A stretch of DNA of 64,000 bases. Origin: Hormiphora californensis (Eukaryota; Ctenophora; Tentaculata; Cydippida; Pleurobrachiidae). Numbering within the stretch: the stretch's first letter is position 1; every line of letters begins with the position of its first letter. Under the pieces are notes generated by a model. The model had not been told where the DNA came from. It did not search any database and saw nothing but the letters and a program-made list of their open reading frames with translations. The DNA is taken from the NCBI GenBank assembly GCA_020137815.1, contig CM035362.1, positions 4,254,508 to 4,318,507 of the forward strand, given 5' to 3'. Positions 23,301 through 33,500 of the stretch are shown here, piece after piece. A program made the translations under genes and the position numbers.

Positions 23301-24848
23301 TTGCTACAGCTGCTTGAAAAATGAACTGAAAATAAGTTTTTGGCATCTTAAAAATACATTTGTAAAGATAGGATCATAAAAATTTGTGGATTTGAAGAGG
23401 ACAAAGAGGTGAGTAGCCACAAAATTTTTTTTTGAAATCCGAGGTGATTTCCGGTCCTGAGATGGATTTCTTTTTTTCCACTTTAACGCCCTATTTGGCA
23501 AAGTTCCGAAAACATGTGAAAGCTGTAAATTGGTGAAAAGTTGCGTCTAACGATTATCTAAGTGGCCATAAATTTTGGGCGTGTCCTTATTTGAGATAAG
23601 CTGTACAGAGTTTTTTTTGTGAAAGCCGTCATTTCAGAAATAAATAAATTCCCTGTATCTCAAAAACGACTGATCGTAGAGACCTGAGACTATGCTTAAA
23701 CGATTCAGAAGGTCCGATTTTGGGGGGGTCTTCTGAGAGACATTTTGCTCCTACTTCAACCGTTTTTGCTGTAATTGCGAAAAACAAATTCTATGAAAAG
23801 GGCAAAAGCTAAACTCCAATATCCTGTAATTAGGGAATTTTAGCTAAGAAAGGACCGAAACTATGGAAAAGTGTGTAACAAGCTAATTCCTTCACTATTT
23901 GGTCCATATGGGTCCCTATAATCACCAAAAACAAAATCACAAAAAATCCACGATGGCGAAGATGGGTTTTTGTTTTTCGCAATTACAGCAAAAACGGTTG
24001 AAGTAGGAGCAAAATGTCTCTCAGAAGACCCCCCCAAAATCGGACCTTCTGAATCGTTTAAGCATAGTCTCAGGTCTCTACGATCAGTCGTTTTTGAGAT
24101 ACAGGGAATTAATTTATTTCTGAAATGACGGCTTTCACAAAAAAAACTCTGTACAGATTATCTCAAATAAGGACACGCCCAAAATTTATGGCCACTTAGA
24201 TAATCGTTAGACGCAACTTTTCACCAATTTACAGCTTTCACATGTTTTCGGAACTTTGCCAAATAGGGCGTTAAAGTGGAAAAAAAGAAATCCATCTCAG
24301 GACCGGAAATCAGCTCGGATTGCGAAAAAAATTTTTGTGGTTATTCACCTTCATGTCCTCTTCAAATCCCCAAATTTTCATGCTCCTATCTTTAGAAAAA
24401 AATTTTTGAGATGCCAAAAACGTATTTACAGGACATTTTTTAAACAGCTGTAGCAAAAATATGAATTCGACTTAAGGGCTAAAATTGCATATTTGAGGTC
24501 TCCTTGGTATGGCCTACAACCCTACGGTGAGAGATTTCCCTGCACTCGAAAAAAATTTTTGGTTAGCGTACCCTTAATTCTAATTATTAATTACAATTAG
24601 CTAATTTATTAATTTTACAAAACGGGAGAGATCGGCGTGCTATAGAATAAGAAAACCGTAATTGTTCTTTGCACTTTTACAACTACGACCAGCTCTCTTA
24701 CCCCGGTAATATTGAGTGAATCCCCATCATCTCCACTTTCTCGTGGAGTCCGTGGATCACTACCCAAGTCGAGGGAGAACAAATCTCGGGAGAGAGAGTT
24801 TTCAGAGTGTCCAGATGATAGGGACGCTATCTCAGGATTCATCTGGGC
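20356..24848 (-). CDS. multi-exon, largely disordered Ser/Pro-rich protein, unrecognised
   Basis: Ten exons in sense order: 24848-24702 (contains MNPEIASLSSGHSENS, possibly the start), 23151-23001, 22835-22731, 22387-22254, 22042-21916, 21608-21488, 21392-21283, 21138-21051, 20965-20772, 20542-20356. Most of the protein is low-complexity Ser/Thr/Pro with polyproline stretches (DSPPPPLPEIKH, DDVPLPPPPHEAYY) that could bind SH3 or EVH1 domains. The last two exons look folded (TAMQCLVFISDHIKAV and FGGYYFGSDEKEDVITLVGI) and end at TGA. One donor is GTCAGT, unusual but GT. The gene is head-to-head with the papain-like gene, about 740 bp apart. I cannot assign a family; an adaptor or cytoskeletal role is only a guess from composition. 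Upstream exons beyond 24848 are possible. Confidence 0.6.
21600..21815. mobile_element. dispersed AT-rich element, copy 1
   Basis: The block containing AAGTGGATTTTGTAATACA and ATATAGAAACTTTCCTTG recurs at about 42836-42965, 43105-43290, 43550-43700 and, interrupted, at 43930-43962 plus 44904-45020. There is no coding potential. Confidence 0.65.
22043..22140 (-). repeat. array copying a 3' acceptor and exon start
   Basis: Minus-strand units of CCCCTTTTTTAG then AGTGAAAGTTTAGATGGA repeat about three times directly upstream of the real acceptor at 22042. Confidence 0.8.
22608..22728. repeat. duplicated intron segment
   Basis: ACGGGGTTACTAAAATACAA and a diverged second copy, next to the donor of exon 22731-22835. 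Here mainly the intron side is copied. Confidence 0.6.
23184..24573. mobile_element. 1.39-kb foldback element with TTAA target duplication
   Basis: The two halves are long reverse complements around a centre near 23880, with termini GGGTACGCTAACC and GGTTAGCGTACCC and TTAA immediately outside each end (23180-23183 and 24574-24577). The arms have diverged by scattered substitutions. No transposase frame is present; the mirrored short frames are palindrome shadows. TTAA duplication is typical of piggyBac-type insertion, but the family is not established. Confidence 0.8.
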
Positions 24849-25586
24849 CTGGAGGGGAGGAATATGGGTAAGTTGGCCCTGGGAAAGGAAGGATGGGTTA
24901 GATATGTGGTGGAGATGGGTTAGTTAGGTGAGAGAGATGGGATAGCTGGGAATAGGTCTTGGGATGGAGAGAGTTGGGTGAGCTGAAAAGGTTTCAACTG
25001 GCTCTCATCTCTCTCACCCTCTTAATAAAGTTTAACTCCCATTGGATCATTTCCCATCCTTACCCAACCGGTAAGTCATAGATCACACCTCTCCAGATTT
25101 ATTGGGGCGAGATAGATGAGAGAGTAGGAGGCCCGGCTATCTAGATGGGGAACCAAAAAGGAAATCGAGTCCCCCAGAGATTACGTAACACCCCACAATA
25201 GACAGAATTTAGTGAAGGGGGGCATGTCTCTTTCTCATCAGTGGGGGTATCAAATCCCCTTTGTTTTAAAAAATATATTGAGCTGGCAGCTTTACCAATA
25301 ATACTCCCCCTCTCTCATATTAGTTAATGTAACAATCTCTCTTTTTCTCTCATTAGTTATTGTAACAATCTCTCCCCCTCATCACCACGTCTCTTTGTGT
25401 TGTGATTGACAGATGCTCTAAATCACCGCTCTTGTTCGTCTCGTGTAGACAATACTATACTCCGCTCCTGTCGCCGCCCCTTTGACCATTTGGCATCCTC
25501 GAACTTATAGAGCTGTACTATTTATACAGGTTACTACTCATATTCTTTGATTTGTTAGGGAATACTCAGCACATTTTCCCTAAGCA
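24849..25586. other. divergent intergenic region
   Basis: Lies between the minus-strand disordered-protein gene and the plus-strand papain-like gene. Contains GA/CT-rich sequence and TTAGTTAATGTAACAATCTC repeats. A shared promoter region is possible. Confidence 0.4.
25519..25526 (+). promoter_or_regulatory. candidate TATA-like box
   Basis: TATTTATA about 60 bp upstream of the predicted ATG at 25587. Position is plausible but unsupported by other elements. Confidence 0.25.
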
Positions 25587-28500
25587 ATGTTGTCTCTCAT
25601 TCTCTGTATTCTTCTCTCCTCCTGCGTCTCGGCAGGGAAGAAAAAGGGCTTCGCTTCAGCGTTCAATTCCTGGAAACTCCAATTCGGGGAATTAACTGCC
25701 AACCGACCAGGAGCCAGTGCCTCCGAGCTACATAGGAACTTTGCACGCAACCTCCACTTTATTAATACCCACAAGACTGAAGGGTTTACTTTGGCCCTGA
25801 ATGAATTTGCTGATCTAGACATCTCATCCCTTCTCTCACCCCTGAATATCACAAAAGAGGAAGAAAAGGACCCAAAACCACGGTTCTCGAGCCCCTTTCT
25901 TCTGTTTTCTCCCTCGGCTGTGAGCTATAAAGCTACCTACGCTCTCTCCAGACCTCGGGAGCTTGATCTGAGAACGTGCTCTCATTCGTCATGGGCTTTT
26001 GCAGGTAGAGGTTCTATCGCACTAGTTAATGTAAGAATCTCTCTTTTCTCTCGCACTAGTTATTCTAATAATTTATCTTTTCTCTCTCGCTAGGTAATAC
26101 AAGAATCTCTCTTTTCTCCCACATTAGTTAGTTTACAAATCTCTCTAATTCATTCTTTTTGCAGTAACATCAGCACTAGAAGCAGCGTACTGGAAGAAAA
26201 CTGGGGAGGTGAGGCTGTTCAGTGAGCAAGGAGTTGGTGGATTGTGCGTGTGGCAGAGGATGCAGGTAGTATAGTTCTTTCCCTCGCACTAGTTAATGTA
26301 ACAATCTTTCTTTTGCTCTCTCCTTAGTTAATGTAACAATCTCACTTTATGCTAAACGGTTGTTAGGGCAGCTTGGGACCGAAATTACTTCCCCAGTGAT
26401 GATTTTACCCTTTCCCCAGTGACGACTGTGTGGACAGCGCACTAAACTATCTTGCTGTAAGGGACAGTATCTCCGACACTAGGGATTACACTATACGGGG
26501 GCAAGGTAAGATTCTCTCTTGCAGTACCCTGCACTTCCCCACTTGTGAACCAGATCTAGTAAATTTGATACGGTGTGGATCTTTTAGCTTCTGTATTTTA
26601 CTACCCTGTGTACTACCAGTCACCCACTAACTCTAATTCCAAGGTTCGATCCTGTACCCCCCTCTCTCTCTCTCTCTTAGTTCAATACACAAACTCTCTC
26701 CAAGGTTTGATCCTGTACCCCCCTCTCTCTCTCTCTTAGTTAACCAAACAAACTCTCTCCAAGGTTCGATCGTGTACCCGTGGACAAAACATCCTCGCGT
26801 CAAATACAGATGTTATCCCAGCACTCACAGGAAGTGGGTCAACTACCCTGCTGGATTGGGTGGGAAACAAGGGTCCTGTTATAGCTCCCATGTTCGCAAG
26901 CCGATCATTCTTTTTCTTCAAACATGGTGAACAGGGGTGGGGGTCTCTCTCGTTATAGTTAATGTAACAATCTCTCTTTTGTTCTCTTTAGTAATCGTAC
27001 CAATCTCTCTTTTGCTCTCTTTAGTAAATGTGACAATCTCTCTTTTACTCTGTTTAGTAACCGTACCAATCTCTCTTCTACTCTGTTTAGTAAGTGTTAC
27101 AATCTCTCTTTAATAAATGTGCCAATCTCTCTTCTACTCTCTTTAATAAATCTAACAATCTCTCTTCTCCAGGGATCTACAACAAAGTAGGTATCCAGTG
27201 TGAAAAAGACAAGTCGCCAAACTATTGGATAACTGTGGTGGGGTATGCTTCAGATCACTGGTTAATCCGGGGTGTTCTCGGCCCCAACTGGGGTGAGGGG
27301 GGTTACATGAGGTTGGTATCCTTACTTATTGTAACAATCTCTCTTTAGCTCTTTGTAGTTAATGTAACAATCTCCCTTTAGCTCTTTCTCTCTTTCTCTA
27401 GTTAATGTAACAATCTCTCTTTAGCTCTTTCTCTCTCTCTCTAGTTAATGTAACAATCTCTCTGTTGCTCTCTCCTTAGCTAATGTAACAATCTCTCTTT
27501 TTAGGCTGGGAAGGTACTTCGCAGGAGAGTGTAGTTTGTATTTGAAATTGAGGATGCTAAGACTGGGAGATAAGAGCAGTGTGTCAGGGATGAGTGAATG
27601 GGATGCTGTACCCCGTCCTGATAGGTAACTCTCTCCTTAGTTAATGTAACAATCTCTCTGCTGCTCTCTCTTTAGATAATGTAACAATCTCTCTGCTGCT
27701 CTCTCCTTAGCTAATGTAACAGTCTCTCTACCGCTCTCTCCTTAGGTAATGTAACAATATCTCTGCTGCTCTCTCCTTAGGTAATGCAACAATCTCTCTG
27801 CTGCTCTCTCCTTAGCTAATGTAAAAATCTCACTACAGGGTGCTATGTTGGAATTATTTTGAGGGATTCCCCCCAGGGAAGGCTCAATGTGAGAGGAATG
27901 ATTGTAATTTCGAGGGAGGACAATGTTACGTGAAGGCCAAACTAACACTTTACAATCAACCCAACTACCAAGGTACTACCAAGGTACCAGAATTCAAAGC
28001 TGGGCGGGTAGGAGCTCTCTCTCTCGAACTAGTTAATGTAGCAATCTCTATTTTGCTTTGGAGTTAGCTAATGTACAATTAACCAAACTAGTAACTAGCA
28101 AGGCACCAGAAGCTGGGTGTGGGCTAGCCAGGGTTGCAGAAAGTGTAGGGAGAGATTGGGACCAGGAACCGACCGAATCAGAAAATACTGGTCCCTGATT
28201 GGCTGATAACCAGTCACGTGACCTAAATAACGAGTTCTGATTGGTTGTTTACTTGTTTCGGTCGGTTCCTGGTTGACTCCCCCTCCCAGGTATTGCTGTG
28301 ATTGTGTACGGTTCGGTACCGGATCTGGGACTATTTGGAATGTACAGGGCTGTCAGATCTATCAAGGTTCACCGAGGAGTCTGGATGGTAGGTATATGAC
28401 CATATATGGTGTTGGGTGTCACGTGATATGCCCATAAATGGTGTTGGGTGTCACGTGATATGCCCATATCAAACTAACCCCTCCCCGCCCATAAATTATA

Positions 28501-30148
28501 TGGATACAGCGAGAATTGAAAAATATACAATAACCATAGAGTAAACCCCTCCAATATACAATTACCATAGACTAAACCCCTCCAATCTCCACCAATAGGG
28601 TTACAGCGAGAAGGACTAAACCCCTCCAATTTCCACCAACAGGGGTACAGCGAGAAGGACTAAACCCCTCCAATCTCCACCAACAGGGGTACAGCGAGAA
28701 GGACTAAACCCCTCCAATCTCCACCAATAGGGGTACAGCGAGAAGGACTAAACCCCTCCAATCTCCACCAATAGGGGTACAGCGAGAAGGACTATGGCGA
28801 GGACGAGATATACAACTACCACTCGTGGAGCATGTTCAGTGATGTACCAAATATGTACGATAGGGGTGCACAGAACATGGCGTCAATCAGAGCAATACCA
28901 CAGGTACAGATAACCACCTAGCAACCACCTAGAAACCACCTAGCAACCACCCAATATTTATGATAGGGGTGCACAGAACATGGCATCAATCAGAGCAATA
29001 CCACAGGTACAGATAACCACCTAGCAACCACCTAGCAACCACCCGGAATATGTATGATAGGGGTGCACAGAACATGGCATCAATCAGAGCAATACCACAG
29101 GTACAGATAACCACCTAGCAACCACCTAGCAACCACCCAATATGTATGATAGGGGTGCACAGAACATGGCGTCAATCAGAGCAATACCACAGGTACAGAT
29201 AACCACCTACCAACCAGCTAGCAACCACTTACCAACCACTTAGCAACCACCCAATATGTATGATAGGGGTGCACAGAACATGGCATCAATCAGAGCAATA
29301 CCACAGGTACAGATAACCACCTAGCAACCACCTAGAAACATCCTAGTAACCACCCAATATGTATGATAGGGGTGCACAGAACATGGCATCAATCAGAGCA
29401 ATACCACAGGTACAGATAACCACCTAGCAACCACCTAGAAACATCCTAGTAACCACCCAATATGTATGATAGGGGTGCACAGAACATGGCGTCAATCAGA
29501 GCAATACCACAGGTACAGATAACCACCTAGCAACCACCTAGCAACCAGCTTAACCACTTAGCAACCACCTAGGAACCACCCAATATGTATGATAGGGGTG
29601 CACAGAACATGGCATCAATCAGATCAATACCACAGGTACAGATAACCACCTAGCAACCACCTATAGCAACCATCTTTACCACTTAGCAGCCACGACCCTT
29701 ACCACCCCTGTTTATCCCTCATAACCACTCTTATCTACCTAGCAACCACACTTCTAACCACCCCAGCGCCAGGACCTGATATCCCTAACCACACCAGGGC
29801 CAGGACCTGATATCCCTAATCACTCCAGGGCCAGGACCTGATATCCCTCTACGAGCACACCTGGGCAACCAACTAGCAACCACTAACCACTCCTAACCAC
29901 TTCAGGGCCAAGATCTGATATCCCTCTACGAGCACACTTGGGCGCGGGGCAAGACGACAACCATCTACAGACGGATCACCAAAATGCCAGGAAATTGGAA
30001 CGACAAGTTTTCCTCCGCTTATTCTTTGAACGAGTTTGAGGCGTGTAAAAATGATAAGTTCAGGAAATGTGAGAAAGTGGGAGCGGGTTTTACAGGGAAT
30101 ATTGGGGAGTACTTGAATGATGAAATAACCTCTGTAAGAGTGTACTAA
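25587..30148 (+). CDS. catalytically dead papain-like protein fused to beta/gamma-crystallin repeats
   Basis: Ten exons: 25587-26004, 26165-26265, 26420-26505, 26764-26926, 27173-27311, 27505-27624, 27839-27972, 28290-28387, 28775-28903, 29906-30148. A signal peptide (MLSLILCILLSSCVSA) precedes an I29-type propeptide (LHRNFARNLHFIN, LALNEFADL) and a papain fold (SSWAFA, GPVIAPMFASRSFFF, NYWITVVGY, LGPNWGEGGYMRL). At the expected catalytic positions Cys is Ser (SSWAF), His is Tyr (NYW for DHG) and Asn is Gly (IRGVLG for VKNSW), and the segment with the oxyanion Gln is missing. C-terminal exons encode beta/gamma-crystallin-like motifs (LTLYNQPNYQG, SIKVHRGVWMGYSEKDYG, ISLYEHTW, LNDEITSVRVY). 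Two frame problems sit at G runs: near 26230, where one G less restores SEQELVDCACGRGC, and at 26497-26501. It is either a secreted structural or binding protein with consensus errors, or a recent pseudogene. It is tail-to-tail with Furry. Confidence 0.8.
26638..26763 (+). repeat. array copying acceptor and start of papain exon 4
   Basis: Three units of CTCTCCAAG then GTTCGATCCTGTACCC separated by CT tracts. The third is the real junction at 26764. Confidence 0.8.
26945..27500 (+). repeat. intronic pyrimidine-AG repeat family
   Basis: Units of the type CTCTCTTTAGTTAATGTAAC, about 35 bp long, fill the introns before exons 5 and 6, and also 27625-27830. Each unit mimics a polypyrimidine tract plus AG acceptor in the sense orientation of the gene. 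Confidence 0.85.
28162..28272. mobile_element. short MITE with CCAGGAACCGACC termini
   Basis: About 110 bp with inverted termini CCAGGAACCGACCGAA and TTCGGTCGGTTCCTGG. Other copies lie at 45180-45284 and, truncated, 47410-47466. Confidence 0.75.
28590..28774 (+). repeat. array copying acceptor and start of the crystallin exon
   Basis: Five units (about 45 bp) of CCACCAATAG then GGGTACAGCGAGAAGGAC. The last is the real exon start at 28775. Confidence 0.9.
28904..29690 (+). repeat. array copying the same crystallin exon's end and donor
   Basis: Seven further units of about 90-115 bp. Each has the last roughly 45 exon bases (GCACAGAACATGGC...ACCACAG) followed by the donor GTACAGATAACC and CCTAGCAACCAC filler. 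Confidence 0.92.
29770..29905 (+). repeat. array copying acceptor and start of the last crystallin exon
   Basis: About three decoy copies of CCAG then GGCCAGGACCTGATATCCCT before the real acceptor at 29906. Confidence 0.85.
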
Positions 30149-30424
30149 TTAATTGATAATTAGTTAATTAACCGAGAGGGTGTACTAATTATTTGCTAAT
30201 TAGTTAATTAACTCATCAATTACCGCGGTATGATTACGGATATATTTGTGATTGAGGTAAAACCATAATTATTAGCGGCCGTTTTCGATCTGGGGTTTGT
30301 CAGGACAAACCGAGAATTGACTGTTATACCCTAGTTATGTTTTACAACATGCAAGGAAGAGAGGAATGTTTTGCATGGCATAATTTATTGAAATTAATTC
30401 AGAATAATAATGTTTCTCTCTTTA

Positions 30425-30531
30425 GTACCTGGAATAACCGTGATGCAAGATCACTAACAGAATCACTCAGATCAGTCACTATAGCAACTACCTAGGAACC
30501 ACCTAGGAACCACCTAGCAACCAAATAATTA
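30425..30531 (-). repeat. second copy of the last Furry exon end and donor
   Basis: 30425-30485 repeats the end of exon 30532-30622 (minus strand: AGATCTTGCATCACGGTTA-type sequence and a GTACT donor), separated by CCTAGGAACCA units. Confidence 0.7.
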
Positions 30532-33500
30532 CCTGGAATAGCCGTGATGCGAGGTCACTAACAGAATCACTCAGATCAGTCACATGCTTCATCCTCCTTA
30601 CCTCCATTGCCATATCAACTATCTAAAGGAGAGTATTTCCATATTAGGATCTAACTGTTAGTTTCCATGACAACAAATTGAAAACACCCAATATCACCCA
30701 ATCACAAACCTTTGAGAAGGTACCATAAAGGGAGCAGTAGTGGAAATGTAGATGTCTCATGTCTCGACATGTCCCTCCAATCCTACCACGTACACGTGGC
30801 CAATCTTTTACTGATTCAGATTGCTGAAACACGCAGAGAGAATGAATTACCTTATTAATTACTTAATTAACTAATTAGGAGAGAGAATGGAATGTAACAT
30901 ATAACCAACCAACCAAGGGACAATGGAGAGAGCCTCGATTTTCGGACAAAGTAACGAGGAAAGTTTGTTGCACCTAATTATGTCCAGTGGACATTGTCCA
31001 CCCTACCACATTGCACAAGTTAAAAAGGTTAAACTAATTAATAACTCAATTAATTAATTAGTTATGTACCTTCATTCTTCTGAGGGATTGGGAGTCGATA
31101 GTTGATCGGGAAACCTTGTGTTTATTCCGTGACAGATATTCTATCTTTTCTTTGCATTCCATAAGGTAGAAACTGAGGAGAGTTTGTTACATTAACTACG
31201 AGAGAGATTGGGAGAGAGTTTGTTACTTTAACTAAGAGAGAGATACTGAGGAGGAGAGAGTTTGTTACTTTAACTAAGAGAGAGATACTGGGGGAGAGAG
31301 AGTTTGTTACTTTAACTAACAGAGATAGGGAGAGAGTTTGTTACTTTAACTAAGAGAGAGATACTGAGGAGGAGAGAGTTTGTTACATTAACTAAGAGAG
31401 ATAGGGAGAGAGTTTGTTACATTAACTAAGAGAGATAATCACCTGATTTTACTCCTAATATGTGGTTGCTCCAGTAGTTTGTTATCCAAGAAGACGTAGG
31501 GAACTTCCAACATATTCATAGTCTCAAGACACTTTCTCAGCGTCTTGGTTACCTAGAAACAGAGAGGGGGTTACACTTTCTCAGCGTATTGGTTACCTAG
31601 CAACAAGTAGGGGTTACACTTTCTCAGCGTATTGGTTACCTAGCAACAGAGAGGGGGTTACACTTTCTCAGCATCTTGGTTACCTAGCAACAAGTGGGGT
31701 TACACTTTCTCAGCGTCTTGGCTACCTGGTTACGGGTTTTCTTTTAGTAGGACGCTGGCTAGTGTGAAACTTACGCTGGCTAGTGTGAAACATACGCTGG
31801 TAATAACTAAAAGTAGCGGTAGTGGGGCAAGTGGTTACATTTTGGATTACGTGCAACCTATACGTACCTTGGTGACCCTACCTTGCCAGCGCGCTTGAAG
31901 GGTTATTTGGTACACGTACCTCATCAGGGAGGGCGAATGATAGTTGAATAATTGCATGACTGATGGCATCACGTAGAATGGACAGGTAGGACTTTACAAT
32001 ACGTTGGAAGACTAACACTGTGTTACAGTCTACACTATCCGCACTTGTCACCTGTGGGGAGAGAGTTTGTTACTTTGACCAAGGGAGAGAGAGAGAGAGT
32101 TTGTTACTGCAACTAAGGGAGAGACCCATGGGGGGGGGAGAGTTTGTTACTTTAACAAGTACGAAATCGCCCAAAACCAACCAGTTCCAGCCAGTGGCTC
32201 TCCACGCTTTGTGAAGAAGGGGTTGGAGGTTGAACGAAGAGCTGTGGTGCTCGGGGAGTCATTGCTAGATCTCTCTCCTCATCTCTCTCATCATCTGAAC
32301 TGCCTGGACTCTGAAGGAGGAGGGGGTGGGTGTCAAGAAGTGGGCCGTGGGGTGTGGGTAAAGAAGGGGACTCTGAAGGGGGAGGGTAGTCATTGCTAGA
32401 TCTCTCTCCTCATCTCTCTCATCATCTGAACTGCCTGGACTCTGAAGGAGGAGGGGGTGGGTGTCAAGAAGTGGGCCGTGGGGAGTGTCAAGAAGGGGGG
32501 TGGGTGTCAAGAAGTGGGCCGTGGGGAGTGTCAAGGAGGGGGGTGGGTAAAGAAGGGGACTCTGAAGGAGGGGGAGGTAAAATTACTCAAACAACCATGG
32601 ATACATCATGAGGGAGAGGGGCCATTCGAAAATCAGATCTTTCTGAGAGGAAAAAACTTTAAATTTAAAAATAAATATGGGTACTCCGTAGTCCGTTTGC
32701 TTGACTAAACTACACACCACCAATCGAGACGGTAAAAAAAAGAACGGTGCACGTACGGGGGAGGAAGAGGAAGAGGTAGAATGAGCAAGGAAATCTCCAG
32801 GATCCTCCAACTTGGGGGTAGCGGTATCAGGTCCATCAGGGGAGGATATCTCATCATCATCTTCGTCACCCCCAGTCACGTCCAGGATTGTCTCTTCCAA
32901 CTTGTCACTTCGTCTCTTGAACCCTCTATAACAGGCGATTGGGTGTGGTTGAGAAAAACGGCAAGGGACGTTGAATTGTTTGAATGTGACACAGGCGACT
33001 GAAAAGGCACTAACATAACCAGTGCCGCAATCATAATCAATACATACTGCGGGTGAGAATCAATTAGTTAATTATAGTGATCATTAATTCCAACATACCG
33101 TGGGTGATGGGGAGACGCAGAAGATCTGGGCCGTTTCAGTGTGTTGTTTCTGTCCTCATCGGAACCACTATCACTACTACCATACGTGTACCCTCCCTGA
33201 AGTGAGATTGTTACTTTAACTAGGGGAGAGCAGGTGAGATCGTTACTTTAACTAGGGAGAGAGTGGGAGGGTGGGGAGATTGTTACTTAACTAGGAGAGT
33301 GAGATTGTTACTTTAAATAGGGGAGAGCAGGTGAGATCGTTACTTTAACTAGGAGAGAGTATGGCGAGATCGTTATTTTAAATAAGGGAGAGAGCAGGTG
33401 AGATCGTTACTTTAACTAGGGGAGAGAATCACAAGATTACCTTTCTAAAGTGTGACGGAGATAGCAGGTCACCACCGGAATCCAGTCTGTTCCTCTCAGT

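Noticed and set aside
23304-24453. Mirrored 65-residue frames MPNRALKWKKRNPSQ
   Set aside because: They are the two arms of the foldback element, not genes.
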